Assembly: GCF_025602895.1 (NCBI RefSeq) | Contig: NW_026516243.1 | Span: forward strand, 310,001 to 374,000 | Direction of reading: 5' to 3' | Source of the DNA: Polychytrium aggregatum | Lineage: Eukaryota; Chytridiomycota; Chytridiomycetes; Polychytriales | DNA length: 64,000 nt | In this document: piece by piece, positions 44,330 through 63,920 of the stretch | Layout of the letters: each line of letters starts with the position of its first letter | Numbering within the stretch: the stretch's first letter is position 1 | The notes under the pieces: generated by a model | Database searches by the model: none | What the model was told of the DNA's origin: nothing | The model's input: only the letters and a program-made list of their open reading frames with translations | Position numbers and translations under genes: made by a program

Positions 44330-45262
44330 TTATTCGATGGGTTTGAGAATCCGATTTGGCTTTTTCTTGGGCACCGGCGCTGGCGAAAGTGTGGAGTGTG
44401 GACGGAGTCAGACTGGGACCGATCGCATGGCTGCTGTTGGGTCAATGGCGAGGTCGCCGCGGCCGATACGTACCATGGTCGTTCTCTCGCACGTAGAACC
44501 GCCGCAGCATCATGATGGCTTCGTCTCGCAGAAAGCCTCCTTCGGAGGGATAGGGCGGATCGTCGCCGACGGGACTGCGATGGCCGGCGGATTGGGTCGT
44601 CGGCCGAGTCAGCACACAATGAGGAGACAGCCGCAAGGAAGACAGCCGAGCCATTGTAGCAGGCAAGTGCAGCAGGGTGAGCGAGCAGGTCAAGCCATCC
44701 CGATTGACAGCAGAGCCAGAACAACAGGACAGGACGCCGCTTACTCTTGGTGGATTCGGAAAACGCTGCCGTTGCCGCCAAACTTGTCATTGCCACATCC
44801 ATAGTAGACCCGCTGAATGCCCAGCTGACGCAACGCAGAGGCACACATCAGGCACGGCTCGACGGTGACGTAAAGGACGCAGTCGTGCAAGACGTCGATG
44901 GGATGGCTCTGGCGGATGCGGTCGATGGCGACAAGCTCGGCATGCCGGGTTGCGTTGTAGGTCTCGTTGGTCTCGTTGCGACCGCTGCCGATGACCTGCT
45001 GGCTGGGAAGGTCGAAGAAGACGCAGCCCACAGGCACTTCGCCCATGTTGTATGCCTCTTCGGCCTGGACATGGAATGGCGACATCAGACGATGCTGCGG
45101 CGATCTTGTGCGGGGCAATCAAGCAAACAAGCAGACAGCGACGGCAACTCGATCTGGGTGCATGTTGGATCTGGCGATGCCTGTGCGAATCGAGCATACC
45201 AGCGCGAGGGCTTCCCGCATCAGGCTGACGTGGCGGTCCTCGAGCGATGCATCGGACTGCAT
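44330..45262 (-). CDS. TAD2: tRNA adenosine-34 deaminase catalytic subunit (ADAT2/Tad2)
   Basis: Converts A34 to inosine in the anticodon of several tRNAs, acting with Tad3. Exons (minus): 45262-45200, 45064-44745, 44574-44474 and 44379-44330; 177 aa, all in phase. CDA-fold zinc site: ATRHAELVAID (HAE; Glu for catalysis) and VTVEPCLMCASALRQ (PCxxC). Further conserved: EVPVGCVFFD, YYGCGNDKFGGNGSV and LRDEAIMMLRRFYVREN. The 50-nt last exon gives a basic tail, APVPKKKPNRILKPIE, as in other ADAT2 proteins. It is divergent from the heme-oxygenase-like gene at 46161. Confidence 0.94.
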
Positions 45263-46160
45263 GGGGGTGCCAGAGATGGGACGGTGATGGCGATGGCGAT
45301 GGCGATGGTGATGGTGGTGGTGATGGATCTGGGAACGAGACACGATGGAGGCCCAACCGGGACGAGTTCCACGTGGAACAAAGCCAGGATGGCTTGCACG
45401 TGACACACTGCCTCGGCGAGAGCCACAGCGAGAGCCACAGCGAGAAGACAGGGGCCAAAGGGGGCACACAGACGCGAGGCGGGGTCACACGGGACACGAC
45501 CGGGCAGCGGGCTTGTGCAGACCCAGCGCGGGCCGGGTGCCACGGGGCAGCGGGCGCCCCCGGCCGTGTGACCGGCGGCCCAGGCGGTTGGTGGGTGCGC
45601 GCCGCCCAAGGAGGCTGCTGCGCACGGCGGCACCGACACAGACAGTGTGTGTGTGGTCAGCTGGACGGCTGCCTTGCCAAACCGGGGACGCGCACTGCCT
45701 GTTGGGGCAACGTGGCTGGTGGGCGCGGTCGCACGAGTGTGTTGAGTTGTGACGAACACACTGCTGTGGTGCGTTGCACATTGCATCCACATATGTCTGG
45801 CATCATGTCGTTTCCGCATCGATATTGCACATGCATTTGCATTTGCATATGCATATGTATATATAATCAATATGCACTTGCTGCGCTCCATAAATATATC
45901 ATTTTATCGATATCCCGTCGTCGGCTCCAGCCCCAGCCTGCCCCGCACGCCCTTGTCCAGCCCATCTGCCTCTCTCTGTTCGCTGTTGGTGCGCCCGGCC
46001 TTGTCTGCGCGCCGCCCCTTGTCGTCGGCTCTCCCGTGCTCGTCCTTCTCGCCGCGCTCGCCATCGCACCGTCCATATATTCCTGGCTCGGCGATCGCTT
46101 CCCCCCCTGCACGCTCCGTTACCGCTCGCACATACCCCCCGCCTCGGCTCGCCCTCCGCC
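45263..46160. other. Divergent intergenic region
   Basis: Promoter space of TAD2 (-) and the heme-oxygenase-like gene (+). Holds a ggcgat/ggtgat repeat at about 45288-45327 and an AT-rich block (about 45830-45910, with tatatata-like stretches) that may serve as the TATA/start region for the plus-strand gene. Confidence 0.55.
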
Positions 46161-47611
46161 ATGTCCACCGAACTCGCCCAGCTCGTCTATGAACAAAAGG
46201 CCGGCAACTTCCTCTCTGTCGCCTTTGCCAACTACAAGCTTCTGCTCGTGCTGATCGACGACGATGCCTACAGGTATCTTCTCCGAGACCTCCTCGAGGT
46301 AGGTTCGCTGTCCACGCATCCGAGATCCGCCATCCGGGATCCGCCATCGCATCTTTTCCAGCCCAGTGCCTCCTGTCCCTCAGGCGAGACCGGATCGGTG
46401 CTGTGTGCCTTGCGGTCTGGCGACGAGTGTGCCAACAGCGAAGCCGCCGTTGAATGCCATCGTGTGGCTGCCGTTTGACAATCCGCACTTTCGATCTGCC
46501 AGGTCTACAAAACCTTCGAGGAGGAGTATGAGCTCCATCTGGGCCACATTAGCAACCCCAAAGACTGCCAATGTGCTTGCCTGCGCGAGCCCTGGATCGG
46601 CGAGGCCCTGAAGGCTGCCTGGGCCCCAACTCTCAAGCGTGCTGGTCGTCTCGAGTCGGACGTTGTCCACTTTTTCAAGAAGAAGGACTACCGCACCGTC
46701 CAGGTCTCGAAGGAAGTCCGCGAGCATGAGGTGCGTCTTATCGTCCACTTTTGGCTCGAGCCTGCTGAGGAAATCGGTCGGAGGGGCATAGCTCGTCTGC
46801 GGGCAGATTCGTTTCGTCATCCTACTTTTTGCTCTGAGCAGATGTCGCTCGTTGAGAGAGAGAGAGAGAGAGAGGGAGGGAGGTGTGCCGATCCTGGCGG
46901 CTGGCCTCAACGGCTTTCGGCTTGGTGCTGCGTGCCAGCGCCTTTGTTCCCTGGGACTCATCCATCGGATTCTCTCCTGCAGATGGCTGTGCGTGAAATC
47001 AGCGTCAAAAACCCCGAGTACCTGGTCATTTTCCCATTCGTCATGTACGCAGGCGAGCTGTTTTGCACGCATCCCGGTGCGCCTACGGTCTTCATCCGCC
47101 GGGCTGTCGACTCGGGCTGCAGTTTCCGATCATTCCATCCCGTCTAATCTCATCTCCGAACTCGGCCTGCATCATCAGGTACTCCGAGACCACCAAGGGC
47201 GAGAACCTGGTCCGCTCCTTCCTCTTCCGCACCCTCTTTGGCTGCACCGCGGCCTACCCCTTCGACGGCCCCCAAAAGGATTCCACCAAGGGCGCCGCTT
47301 TCTTCGAATACAACATGAACCTGGCCCAGGTCCAGGCGGAGCGACAGAGCCTCATCACCAAGCTCAACTCGATCAAGGTGCCCCAGCAAGTCGTCCCGAC
47401 CTTGGTTTCCCAGGCCAAGGCTCTTGCCGAGCGTAATCTCGCTGTCAAGCACAGCGCCCGGTACTGGACCGTCTCTCTGGTCATCTTCTCGGCCAAGGCC
47501 ATCTTCTACACCATCATCCTGATCATGTTCACCATTCCCCTGTGGGTGCCCCGCTACTGGCACTGGATGGAGAAGAACGGCTACCACAACCACGACCACA
47601 GCGAGCTCTAA
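46161..47611 (+). CDS. Heme-oxygenase-like protein with C-terminal membrane anchor
   Basis: Exons 46161-46298, 46503-46730, 46983-47044 and 47179-47611; 286 aa, all in phase. It aligns by eye along its length with yeast Hmx1-type heme oxygenases: AYRYLLRDLLEVYKTFEEE, KRAGRLESDVVHFF, LVIFPFVMYSETTKGENLVR (with MYSETTKGENLVRS facing the YLALFSGGKLIRS-type distal helix) and GAAFFEYNM. A hydrophobic tail (about residues 248-272) gives an ER tail anchor. Two hallmarks are lacking: the proximal heme-ligand His region before FANYKLL, and the Gly-Gly of the distal helix (KG here). It may therefore be catalytically altered. The third-fourth junction (donor at 47045, acceptor before 47179) was chosen because it preserves the spacing of the distal helix. 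Confidence 0.75.
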
Positions 47612-48325
47612 AGCCGTGCCCTTCCTCGCTCTCCAATCTTTCCCTGTCTTGTGCCTCTTCCCTTTTCTCGGGGGCCCACCCGGCCGGCGGTCTATGGCGC
47701 TTCCCGCCGCTCGGGGCCTTTCGCTCCCCGTTGCTTTTCATGTACATGACCTGTTGCCTCACTTTGGAGCAGCTGTCCTGCCGCCTCCCTGGCCTGATTC
47801 TTCTGTGTGCTTCCCCTCTCCGTTCTTCTGGCGACATTCAATCGCCATTGCTGTGTTATTTGCCTCTCCACCTCTCAAAGTTCACCTCCGCGTTGTCGGA
47901 GGTCTGTCGCACCTGTCTATGTACAGGACCACCTGGCGAGCGAGTCGCAATCTTCTCTCCAGTGTCCTGAAGCCGCCCCCTGTTGTTCGTCTGCGGAACG
48001 TAAGTTGGGGGAGGCGATCCCCGGGATTCATCAAAGAATAAAGCTGACTTTCGGTACATATTCTGTATCAGACACGCTCGCGCTGCCCATGCATCCCTGC
48101 GGGTCATGAGGAGCTGGATCCAATTGGCATGCACAGCCCTCGGCTTTGAACAGCGCACGCTGCCCATAACGGCAGCAGATGGTGTACTGAAGGACCCAGC
48201 CGAGCCATGGCCACAAACAACCAACGATCCTCGCAAACCCAATCCGAAATCACCGAGAACACAATCCAGGGCCATCCAACCGTACCGTCACCGGGTCCAT
48301 GTTGGCTCCTCCGTGTCTCTCGATC
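47612..48325. other. Convergent intergenic region
   Basis: 3' ends of the heme-oxygenase-like gene and the SMAP-domain gene. No gene is seen. Confidence 0.55.
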
Positions 48326-49768
48326 TCACTGCCCCAGCCCCAGCCGCTTTCCTTGTCGATAGTGCTGCTGTGCGTTCAAGGCAGCCTCGAACTGCTTCTC
48401 CAGGTCATTTTGGATCTTTTGGCCGTAGCTTGAGTCGATGGCCGTTGTTCCGGCGGTGTTGCTCGTGGCCTGCGATGCGTTGGTGGAGTCGCTGTGCTTT
48501 TTGGCACCCAGCAACCGCATGAATTTCTAAACACCGACGGAAAATGGGGAGTGAAGTTAGAAGCGAAGCCGAGGCAAGGCGAGCTTCATATAGTGTCAAC
48601 CACCAGCAGATGCACTCGGACATTCCCGCGCAACCGAACAGCTCAAGATACCCACGTTCTTCCGGGCCTCGTCGCCATCAAACGATGCTTCTGACCAGTT
48701 GTTCCAGCTTGGCTTTGTTGCTGTTGTCTGTAGGTAAGCGAGTCAATAGGACATGGTACGTCAAACAACAAAGGAAGGCTCTGGCGGGGCCGAGATCGAC
48801 TTGCTCCCATTTCTGAGACACTGTCCGCCATCAGATTGGCACAGAGCCTCTCAATCCGAATGTAATGTGCACCGCTGTGGAGTAATGCCCACCTGTGTCG
48901 GTGCGCTCGTTGGCTGGGGTGCAGAGGAGGAACCCGCTTGTCGTTCGCTTGCCGGGGACTGACTCTCGGATCCGTTCCTGGTGTCGCTATCAGCGCTGTC
49001 CTTCTTCTTCTTCGATATGACGGGCTTGGCTTCTTTGTTCTGCTTGTCGGAGCGGCGCTTGCTCGGAGACTGGCGCTCGCTGTCGTCGTCGGACTCTACA
49101 TCTGAGGGCCTTGTGTCTTTCTTTTTGCCTTGCTTATCCTTTTTATTGTGAGTTTTCTGATCCTTCGCACTCTTCTGGTCGGTCGTTTTCTTGCGAGGCT
49201 CTTCCGGGTCGGACGGCTCGGGATTATCATCGGCTGAAACGTGTTCCTTCTTCTTATCCTTCTTGACCTTCTCTTCCGCTTTCTTGCTCTTCTTCTCCTT
49301 CTTGCGATCTCCGTCGACCTCTTCAGCTAGTTCCGATTCGCCCGAGACGTCGTCGCTCTTGTTGCTCTTCTTGTCCGCCTTCTTGGTCTTCTTGTCCTTC
49401 TTGATCTTCTTGCTCTTGGCTGCGATCTCCTCGGCATCACCGGTTTGATTCTTGCGCTTCATCGCTTTGCTTTCCCTTTCCTCTTCCGATGGCGGACTGT
49501 CGTCATGCTTGCCCGATTTGGCCTTTGCAGCTAGTGACTCTTCGTCATCCTTGGGGCCCTCCTGGACCGACTCGCTCTTGGACGAGCTCTTTTTCTTCTT
49601 CTTGGGCTCGTCCTTGGCTGCATTTTTGCGCTTGCCCTTGATGGTGTCGTCGCTGCTGGCTCTCTGTGCGCTCGAGTTCGCCATTGTGCCGGGTGATGTC
49701 GTCGGGCTGTCAGCGGGATCCTCGGCCGTCTTGGACTTTCTTGCCTTCTTGCTGGGCTTGTCAGCCAT
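48326..49768 (-). CDS. Lysine-rich nuclear protein with C-terminal SMAP domain
   Basis: Exons (minus): 49768-48893, 48727-48656 and 48526-48326; 382 aa, in phase. The first ~290 residues are Lys/Glu/Ser-rich, with many KKxKK-type nuclear or nucleolar localisation stretches and no folded domain. The end matches the small acidic protein (SMAP) domain: WNNWSEASFDGDEARKN, KFMRLLGAKK, IQNDLEKQFEAALNAQ and YRQGKRLGLG. Animal SMAP proteins are short and lack the basic extension. Function is unknown; nucleolar residence is suggested by composition. The start at 49768 (MADKPSKKARKS) was preferred over upstream in-frame Mets at 49933 and 49837, because the residues above are not nuclear-like. Confidence 0.8.
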
Positions 49769-50145
49769 GTCGGGCGAAATGACGTTCGAGGATCGAGTGC
49801 AGATCGCAGCCTCCGCCGTTTCGCCGCGCCCTGCCATCTGGATCGCATTTTTCTGTCTCGTTTGCGGACCGTCGCACAAGATCACTTGAACCAGCAACAC
49901 CGATCTCTCCAGCGATCCCAGCAGGGGGAACACTCACTTGCTGCCTCTGGTGCACCACCCTCTCGTGCACCACCCACTCGTTTCCGGAAGCACACCAAGC
50001 GTAGTAATACTGTTTAGAACGGTCGTCGCATGTTACATCCAATTCACATCCGTCAAGCACACACGTCGCTCGGGCAGAGGGGCCCGGGCAGAGGAAAGCC
50101 CATGTGCCATCGGCCGGCACTCGGCTGGGCCGCCCAGCCGGGCAT
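49769..50145. other. Intergenic region between UBC13 stop and SMAP-domain gene start
   Basis: Both neighbours are on the minus strand. No gene is seen. Likely holds the promoter of the SMAP-domain gene. Confidence 0.5.
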
Positions 50146-52118
<1,973 letters not shown>

Positions 52119-52975
52119 AATGTGCACTTGGGGAGGCGAAGGAGGGATGGCTGGGAGATGGAGAACAGAGCGGCCAGAGCCCGAAAGTGTCGAACGCGGG
52201 GCATTTGCAACGGCGAGAGCGAGCGAGAAGCAGCGACCGCGCTCTCGGTCGCGGCGAGAGCAGTCTCGCCGGTGCGAGACCACAGCCAGTCGTCCGGCCT
52301 TGGTCTGGTGTCTGCTCTGGTGTCGGTTCTGGTGTCTGCTCTGGTGCTGGAGTGCAAGATGCCAGAGCCCTTGGCTCTCCTCCCTCCCAGAATAGTCGGT
52401 GCTGTTCGCTGGCAGGTCTCGGGCGGGGCTGAGCCAGGTCCGTCGTCCTCGGACACATCCCCTTTCGCGAATGAGTATTCCTCCTGGCCTGCTCGATCCA
52501 TTCCCACCCCCGCAAAGTTGGGTATTTCAGCACTCGGAACACGGCAGCCTGGAAATGCAGGCGGGTGCGGGTGTCCGACAGTTGCACAGCCGCTCTGCGA
52601 AGCAGCAGATTGGTCGCACGCCACAGACTCGATCGTTCACCGTCGAATCACTACCGCCGTCGATACTGTCGTCGGTCTCCGCTTGAGGAATTGTGCATTA
52701 GATAGACCGGGAGCGGTATGGCACGAACAATAAACAGCATGCATGCATTGGCCACGATCCTGGGTGTACATGCGTATATTCGAGATCCAGAAAAATGGTG
52801 CCAGTGTCCTCAAACAGGATGTCTCGTTCCATATTCCGAATGCTGTGATATGGCAAGCAGCATCGCAACTGTCCATACAGAGAGAACAACAAACGAGAGC
52901 GCCAGAGAACACCATGGCCTGTGAATGTCTGTGCTGTCGTGGCCCTCCAAAAATAACGACGGTTGGTCCGGTCCT
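52119..52975. other. Intergenic region between UBC13 start and MAGO stop
   Basis: Promoter space of UBC13. No gene is recognised. Confidence 0.55.
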
Positions 52976-54319
52976 TCAGATGGGCTTGATCTGCCGACCC
53001 AGACGAGACGTGTTGGATGCCAAACCAGCACGGCGGATTTGTCGAGTCACCCAGTAACGTCCAAATGCCGCCGCAAGGTGGTCGGTGAATAGATGATCGG
53101 GAGGTCAGTGGAGCGGCTAGTATAGGGACGATGCAACCCGACGCCAGGGCATTGCAGGGCCATGCCGTGCTCTTGGTGCTCGAGCGCTTACCTTGAAGTG
53201 CAGGGAAATGAGGGAGAAGACCAGACACTTCAGGTCTTGGATCAGGTAGTAAAAGACGCGAAGGCCTTCTGGGTCGTTGCTTTCCTGGATGTCGACCAAG
53301 GATCCGATTTTGCTGGTCTGGGATCGGACGATGGTTGCCAGTAACGGAGTGAGTGCAAAGCATGGGAGGGTTTGCACGAGCCAGGGCAGATCGATCACTT
53401 GCTCAAAGACCGGCCGATGATCATGCCGGACGCAAAGAATGCTTCTTTGAGGGAGCGTTGATGCGCCTGTGACGGCCCGTGGCTTATCTTTCCGCTCTCC
53501 ACAGCCTCGTACGAACCGTGAACGAGATATGCTCGCCGCCCAGGACGATCTCGAGTTCTTGCCGACCAACACGATCGGGCAGAGGCCACAGATTGTCATC
53601 TTCTCTGTAGAGTGCCATGAACAGAGCGGTGTCAATGACCTGAAATCGCAGCGTTGTGGCCGCCGGCCAGCAGGATGCCATTCGGCGAAGGGAATGCTGT
53701 CGCTTACTTCATAATATCGCTGTCGATAACAATCCGCTTCACTTCGTTCATCAGAGCCTGGCTTGTGTACACTGTAGCGGATTGATCACAGTTGGGATTG
53801 GGACGACGAACGACCAGATCAGTTCGGGCCCAGGCATATCTGGAGAGATCGAGGTCGTCGGGAGCGCAACCGAGCTCGCCCGTGGTAGCAACCAAGGAGA
53901 AAGCTGACGCCTGGAGCCCCTGCGAGAGATACCAGCACGTCCATGCTGGATCGCCCGTGCTTGAGCTCCGACGATACGCAGGCCTCGGAATACGATACGC
54001 CACCTTCCTTTCGAATCATGCTGTCGTTCTTGTAGTTGGAGTTGTTGGCGTAGCGCAGCTTGCCGTCTGGTCTGATTTCAAACTCAAGGAACTCATGGCC
54101 AAACTTTCCCATATGGCCGACACTGTCGTTGATCAAGTCAGACGTCCGACCCAGCACGAATGCAGAGGATGGAGGGAGTGCGAGCAACATTAGATCGTGG
54201 AGGCTGCTGCGGTGGTCACAGCCTGCACGGAACAGCTGGACGGCTTCCACCATGCCGCTGCAAAGTGCCGACCCTTACTAGTATCGAACGTAGAAATCCT
54301 TGGTATCCTCGGCAGCCAT
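52976..54319 (-). CDS. MAGO: Mago nashi (exon junction complex core)
   Basis: EJC core protein that binds Y14 and eIF4AIII. Exons (minus): 54319-54279, 54122-54004, 53771-53708, 53604-53517, 53317-53192 and 52990-52976; 150 aa, all in phase. Motifs: [104 protein letters not shown] and LHFKIKPI. The last exon is just ATC AAG CCC ATC TGA. Supports use of the EJC in this intron-rich genome. Confidence 0.97.
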
Positions 54320-54665
54320 GGCGGAATTGCGTTGAGCGAACGGACCAGAGACGTGAGGATCTCGACAGCACACCAGGATTCCGCCTGCTTTTGGCGACGA
54401 GCGTGTCACGTGTGCTCTCGCTCCTCTCCTCTCCTCTCTCCTCTCCTCCTCTCCTTCTCTCTTGAGGTGCAAGCATGGCGATGTGAGCCGAGGAGCATGA
54501 CCGGCCATGAGAGACGAGCTATGAGAGAAGAGCGGGCAAATGGTTGTATTGACCTGCCAAGTACAGCAGCTGCAGATGTCCGAATCGGGTGCCAATGCAA
54601 GCCCCGTGATCGCCTTCATTGGAGCCAGCAGGCACTTGGTCTCGAGCCCGAGCAGCGCCACTGCT
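54320..54665. other. Intergenic region between SPT16 stop and MAGO start
   Basis: About 345 bp; a ctctcctctcct-type pyrimidine run at about 54416-54465 lies upstream of MAGO. Confidence 0.6.
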
Positions 54666-60321
<5,656 letters not shown>

Positions 60322-60676
60322 GGCGCTGAGAGTCCCGCAGCAGCGATCAAGACCAAGAGTGCCCAGAGACCAAGGGCAGCCGTGCCGGCTTTGCCGACAG
60401 CGCACCGCTCATCTGCCCGGATTTGGACGGTCACGTGCGTGATCTGTGTGTGTGTGCGCTGCGACGGATTGGCTGCGACGGACCGCGAATGTCTTCATGC
60501 GACCAGCGCCCGAAGCAACAGACACGACGAGCGATCCGATCGATCCGATCGAAATCGCACCAGCGCAACCCCGTTGGCAGAAACTCGGCGCAGCCCGCCT
60601 CTCCGTCATCACCCTTGCATCGGCAGCACTGCGAATCGCAGCGACACACGTCCGCCCACTTGTCTCCAGCGCCACC
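60322..60676. other. Divergent promoter between SPT16 and LAS1
   Basis: About 355 bp shared by two housekeeping genes. Includes a gatccgatcgatccgatcga-type palindromic stretch at about 60534-60555. Confidence 0.6.
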
Positions 60677-63600
60677 ATGTTCGCAACCCGACTTCCCAGA
60701 ATCGTGCCGTGGTCCAACTTTGACGAATGGCTCGAGACCTATCAGCTGCTTTTCTCCGATCCGTCCATGCCTGACAAACGGGCGGAGGGCGTTCGAAGGG
60801 TACTGTCGCCTCTTCGTCTCGCGCGCCTTTGGACAGCCGGCAGACCATCCCAAGCGATTTCCATGGCGATCGGTGCCGGAATCGTCTCGTAGCCGTCTCG
60901 GTATCGCTTCGTAACCGCCTGCACTCGGCGGCGCTAGATCGGGGCTTTGCTGGTCATATTCACTGCTGACCTGACGGCCTTGTGCCCTGTGCCTTGCTAT
61001 CGCAGGTGAAGGCGTGGTCATCAAGAGGCAAAGTGCCGCATGCCGTTGAATCGACCGCCGGTCTCGTCGAGGTCTGGCTGAGGGACGGGTGCGGCGGTGC
61101 CTTTATTCCGTCGATCAGCGAGCTCGAAATCCGGCTTATGTACACCATGGTGTTCATTAGGTACAGTACGTCGGATCAATCCATATCACTTGGGCCTCAA
61201 GCCACCCGGGTCTGCTACGATCTCCGGAATGCCGGGTACTTGGATGTCTCTCCGACGCACCACCACTGACCAATCCGACGGATATCGAATGCCCATGGAC
61301 CAGATTCGTCAACGGCATCACCGACGTTGCCCAAAAGGGCTCATATGCCTCCTCTGTATCCTATCTGGCGGGTTCTATGGGACTCCCGTCGTGGTTTGTG
61401 GAGCTCCGGCATTCCGGCACTCACGACCAGCTGCCGGGCTTGACCATTCTCAGATCCGGGTGTCTTCAGGTTCGTTCTGGCCGGGCAGCAATCGAGCCGC
61501 AGGCGCCAGTGCAACTGAGCGCATTTCCGATTTTGCTTCTCGGGCTCTAGGCACTCACTTGGCTCGAAGAAAACTACTGGAAGCTGCAGAAGACCGAGGA
61601 GACCAACACAGCCGTTCAGATCCAAGACATGTTGGTCCAATACAAGTTGAACAGAAAGGCACAAATCAAGTCTGGTACGGTATCCAACCCACACACTTCT
61701 ACAGATCCGACTCTCATGAGTTCCGAGCATGTGCATATCTCGACCCAGCCGCCACTGACGCCAGCGCTCACTCACTCGTTGGCCCGATTTAGGACGAGGA
61801 GTCGATTCTCTCGATAGCACAGCCTCTGCTCTGCTCGTGGACATATCAACCGTCCTGATCTCCGACAGCTTTCAGTCGATCCTCATTCCTGCTCTCATGG
61901 AGACAGGCACGCTGGTTCCCACAGCAGTAAGGTAGGCGGGAGTGCTTCCTCTGCCTTCTGCTTGGCGATTCGGAGCGATGATGATGTGTCGACAGGCTAA
62001 CAGTGTGCACAATTCAGGAAACGATGCCCGTCCGATGACTGCGTGCTACCAACCGAGCTCGTCCAGCTCTGGCACCCTCTCCTCGAGCGCTATGACCATC
62101 ACTGGGCCGATTTCACGCAGTCGCTCTTGAGAGCTATTATTGAAAGTTGTGGCAAGTCTGGTACGAATACGCCCTGGCGATGAACTTTTGTCGCTTCCCT
62201 CACGGACTGTTTGCTCTATTGGCATCCGCTATGCTTCGATTGCTGGGCAGCCGATGCAGGCTCTGCATGACGCCCCAGCCAGCGCATGCTCATCATCCTA
62301 TCTCACATCGCCCCGTCCCTTCTCGAAGGTATCGCTACAGCACCCCAAGTCGCACCAGCCCCGTCGGTTGATGAGGAGTCGGGCACTCCAAACACCGATG
62401 ACAGTGCCTCCCTTTCATATGCTCGCACGCTTGGTAAGGCAGAGCATCCCCAGCTGCGTTTCCCTCGAGCTCGTGCTGGATAACTCGCCTGAGCCAACCA
62501 AAGGTCTCTGACCGATGTCTGATCTTGGTCCAGCCGGCTGGGGCTGCCATATTGTGCAGAGCTTCATTGCCCCCAAAGCCGTCGATGACGACCAAATTCA
62601 AGATCTAGTCGAAGCTTGTGCCCGAAACTCCTCTGTGCAGTAAGTCCCACGCTGTCGAGCTGGATGGCCGCTTGAGCAGGAATTCTGACCATGCCGCGGG
62701 GTTGTGCTGCTCAGCAACAAAATGATTCTGCAGGAGCTCGCCAAGGCAGCGCCAGCGATTCAAGAACGTGTGCTGCCGATTCTCAAGTACATGTCGGTGC
62801 AGGACACTCTGAGTGAGCTTGCCGAGACATCGGACCAAGACATGAGCACCAACGATTCGATGGACGACGAGCTCGACAGCCAAGAGGGCATTCACCATCT
62901 GTCGGAGCTGCAGAACGTGCTGCCCGATGCTGGTTCTGCCCCTGAGACAGCGGCCAATTCGTCGCTCGAGGTTTGTCTTTCATCTCGGCCGTTGAAGAAC
63001 AGCTGGCTGACGAATCGCTGCCTTCCATTCCGTGCATCTCCTGTAGCCGAATTGAGCCAACTCTCACACCCACTCATATCCATCCACACCCATCCACAAT
63101 CATCCACGCTTCTCACGACGGCGCCGCTGCTGGGCTCGTGAGCAGGAGAATACCGAGGCTCCGGGTCCATCCGTTTCGAGTTGGACACGGATGCCAAAAA
63201 CCTGGCGACCCAGTCCCATCGGGACACTCTCGGGAGGCACATTCCCATCACTGGATCTTCCAGCCGAGTTCGATGACGTTGCGTTCCTGCAAGAACAGGG
63301 TTCGTACGCCTGTGGATGCTCTGGCCGGCTGTGCTAGTGGGCTCGGCGATCGTCTGCTTCCGCAAATGCCGTTCGACTGGGTGGTCTGACCTCGGGCCTA
63401 TCCACACCTTAGGTATTCTCTGCATCCCGCTGGATGAGGATGCCAAAGAAGCTGCAGCGTCCGAAGCGAATGAAAACCACGAGCACCATGGGAACCAAGG
63501 GTACGCTATTGATGCCACCGACGACTCACAACCTGTCTGTCGGCGGCTTGGATTGTCATCAGCATACACACACATGCGGCTGTTCGCACAGAAGCTGGGT

Positions 63601-63735
63601 CGCTTTTGTAACATATCTGTCTTGCCCCGCTTTCCCAGGGTCGTTCCATTGGCATCAAACTCGGCAGCTCAAGTTCATCCGCATAACAGCGAGCAAAGCC
63701 TCCTGGCGATTTCCAGCAACATTTCGCTCTTTTGA
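60677..63735 (+). CDS. LAS1: Ribosome-biogenesis endoribonuclease Las1
   Basis: Las1 cuts ITS2 in pre-rRNA with Grc3. Exons placed with confidence: 60677-60799, 61006-61160, 61304-61469, 61551-61674, 61793-61931, 62018-62160, then 62715-62970, 63146-63299, 63413-63500 and 63639-63735. Motifs: RLPRIVPWSNFDEWLETYQL, AWSSRGKVPHAVESTAGLVE, ELEIRLMYTMVFIRFVNGIT, GSMGLPSWFVELRHSGTHDQ (HEPN R-x4-H active site), LTILRSGCLQALTWLEENYW, HPLLERYDHHWADF, and near the end SWTRMPKTWRPSPIGTLSGG. Between 62161 and 62714 at least one exon (ending at 62639, AGWGCHIVQSFIAPKAV...) is clear, but its acceptor and the preceding junction are not; an uncertain segment with LELVLDNSPEPTK lies at about 62440-62510. The final exon frame (ending QSLLAISSNISLF) is the best of two. 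Its 3' end is 57 bp from the HSBP1-like stop. Confidence 0.88.
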
Positions 63736-63792
63736 AGCCAGAACTCTTCCTTTTCTTGCCGTCGAGCGCGAGCAGTTCGGATCCAGCCGGCC

Positions 63793-63920
63793 TCAGTCTC
63801 TTGCGCTGCGCTGTCTGCCGTTGGCCGGGTCGGAGGATTGAGCGCTGTTGTCGCTCGTGCTTTCGATCAACCCCTCGATCGTTCTTTCCAGGTCGTCAAG
63901 ACGCTGGCCCATACCGTTTA
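63793..63920 (-). CDS. HSBP1: HSBP1-like protein, last exon (start outside window)
   Basis: C-terminal exon of a small coiled-coil protein: VNGMGQRLDDLERTIEGLIE, then a Ser/Asn-rich tail to the stop at 63793. Heat-shock-factor-binding protein 1 has the equivalent block D-x-MS-x-RIDDLE-x-I-x-DLM. The acceptor CATGCAG precedes 63920 with a phase-1 join. The 5' exons lie beyond position 64000. Identity is inferred from one short block. Confidence 0.5.

Noticed and set aside
46850-46872. (ga)n run in the heme-oxygenase-like gene as coding Arg/Glu repeats.
   Set aside because: It lies inside an intron bounded by GTGCGT at 46731 and CTGCAG before 46983.
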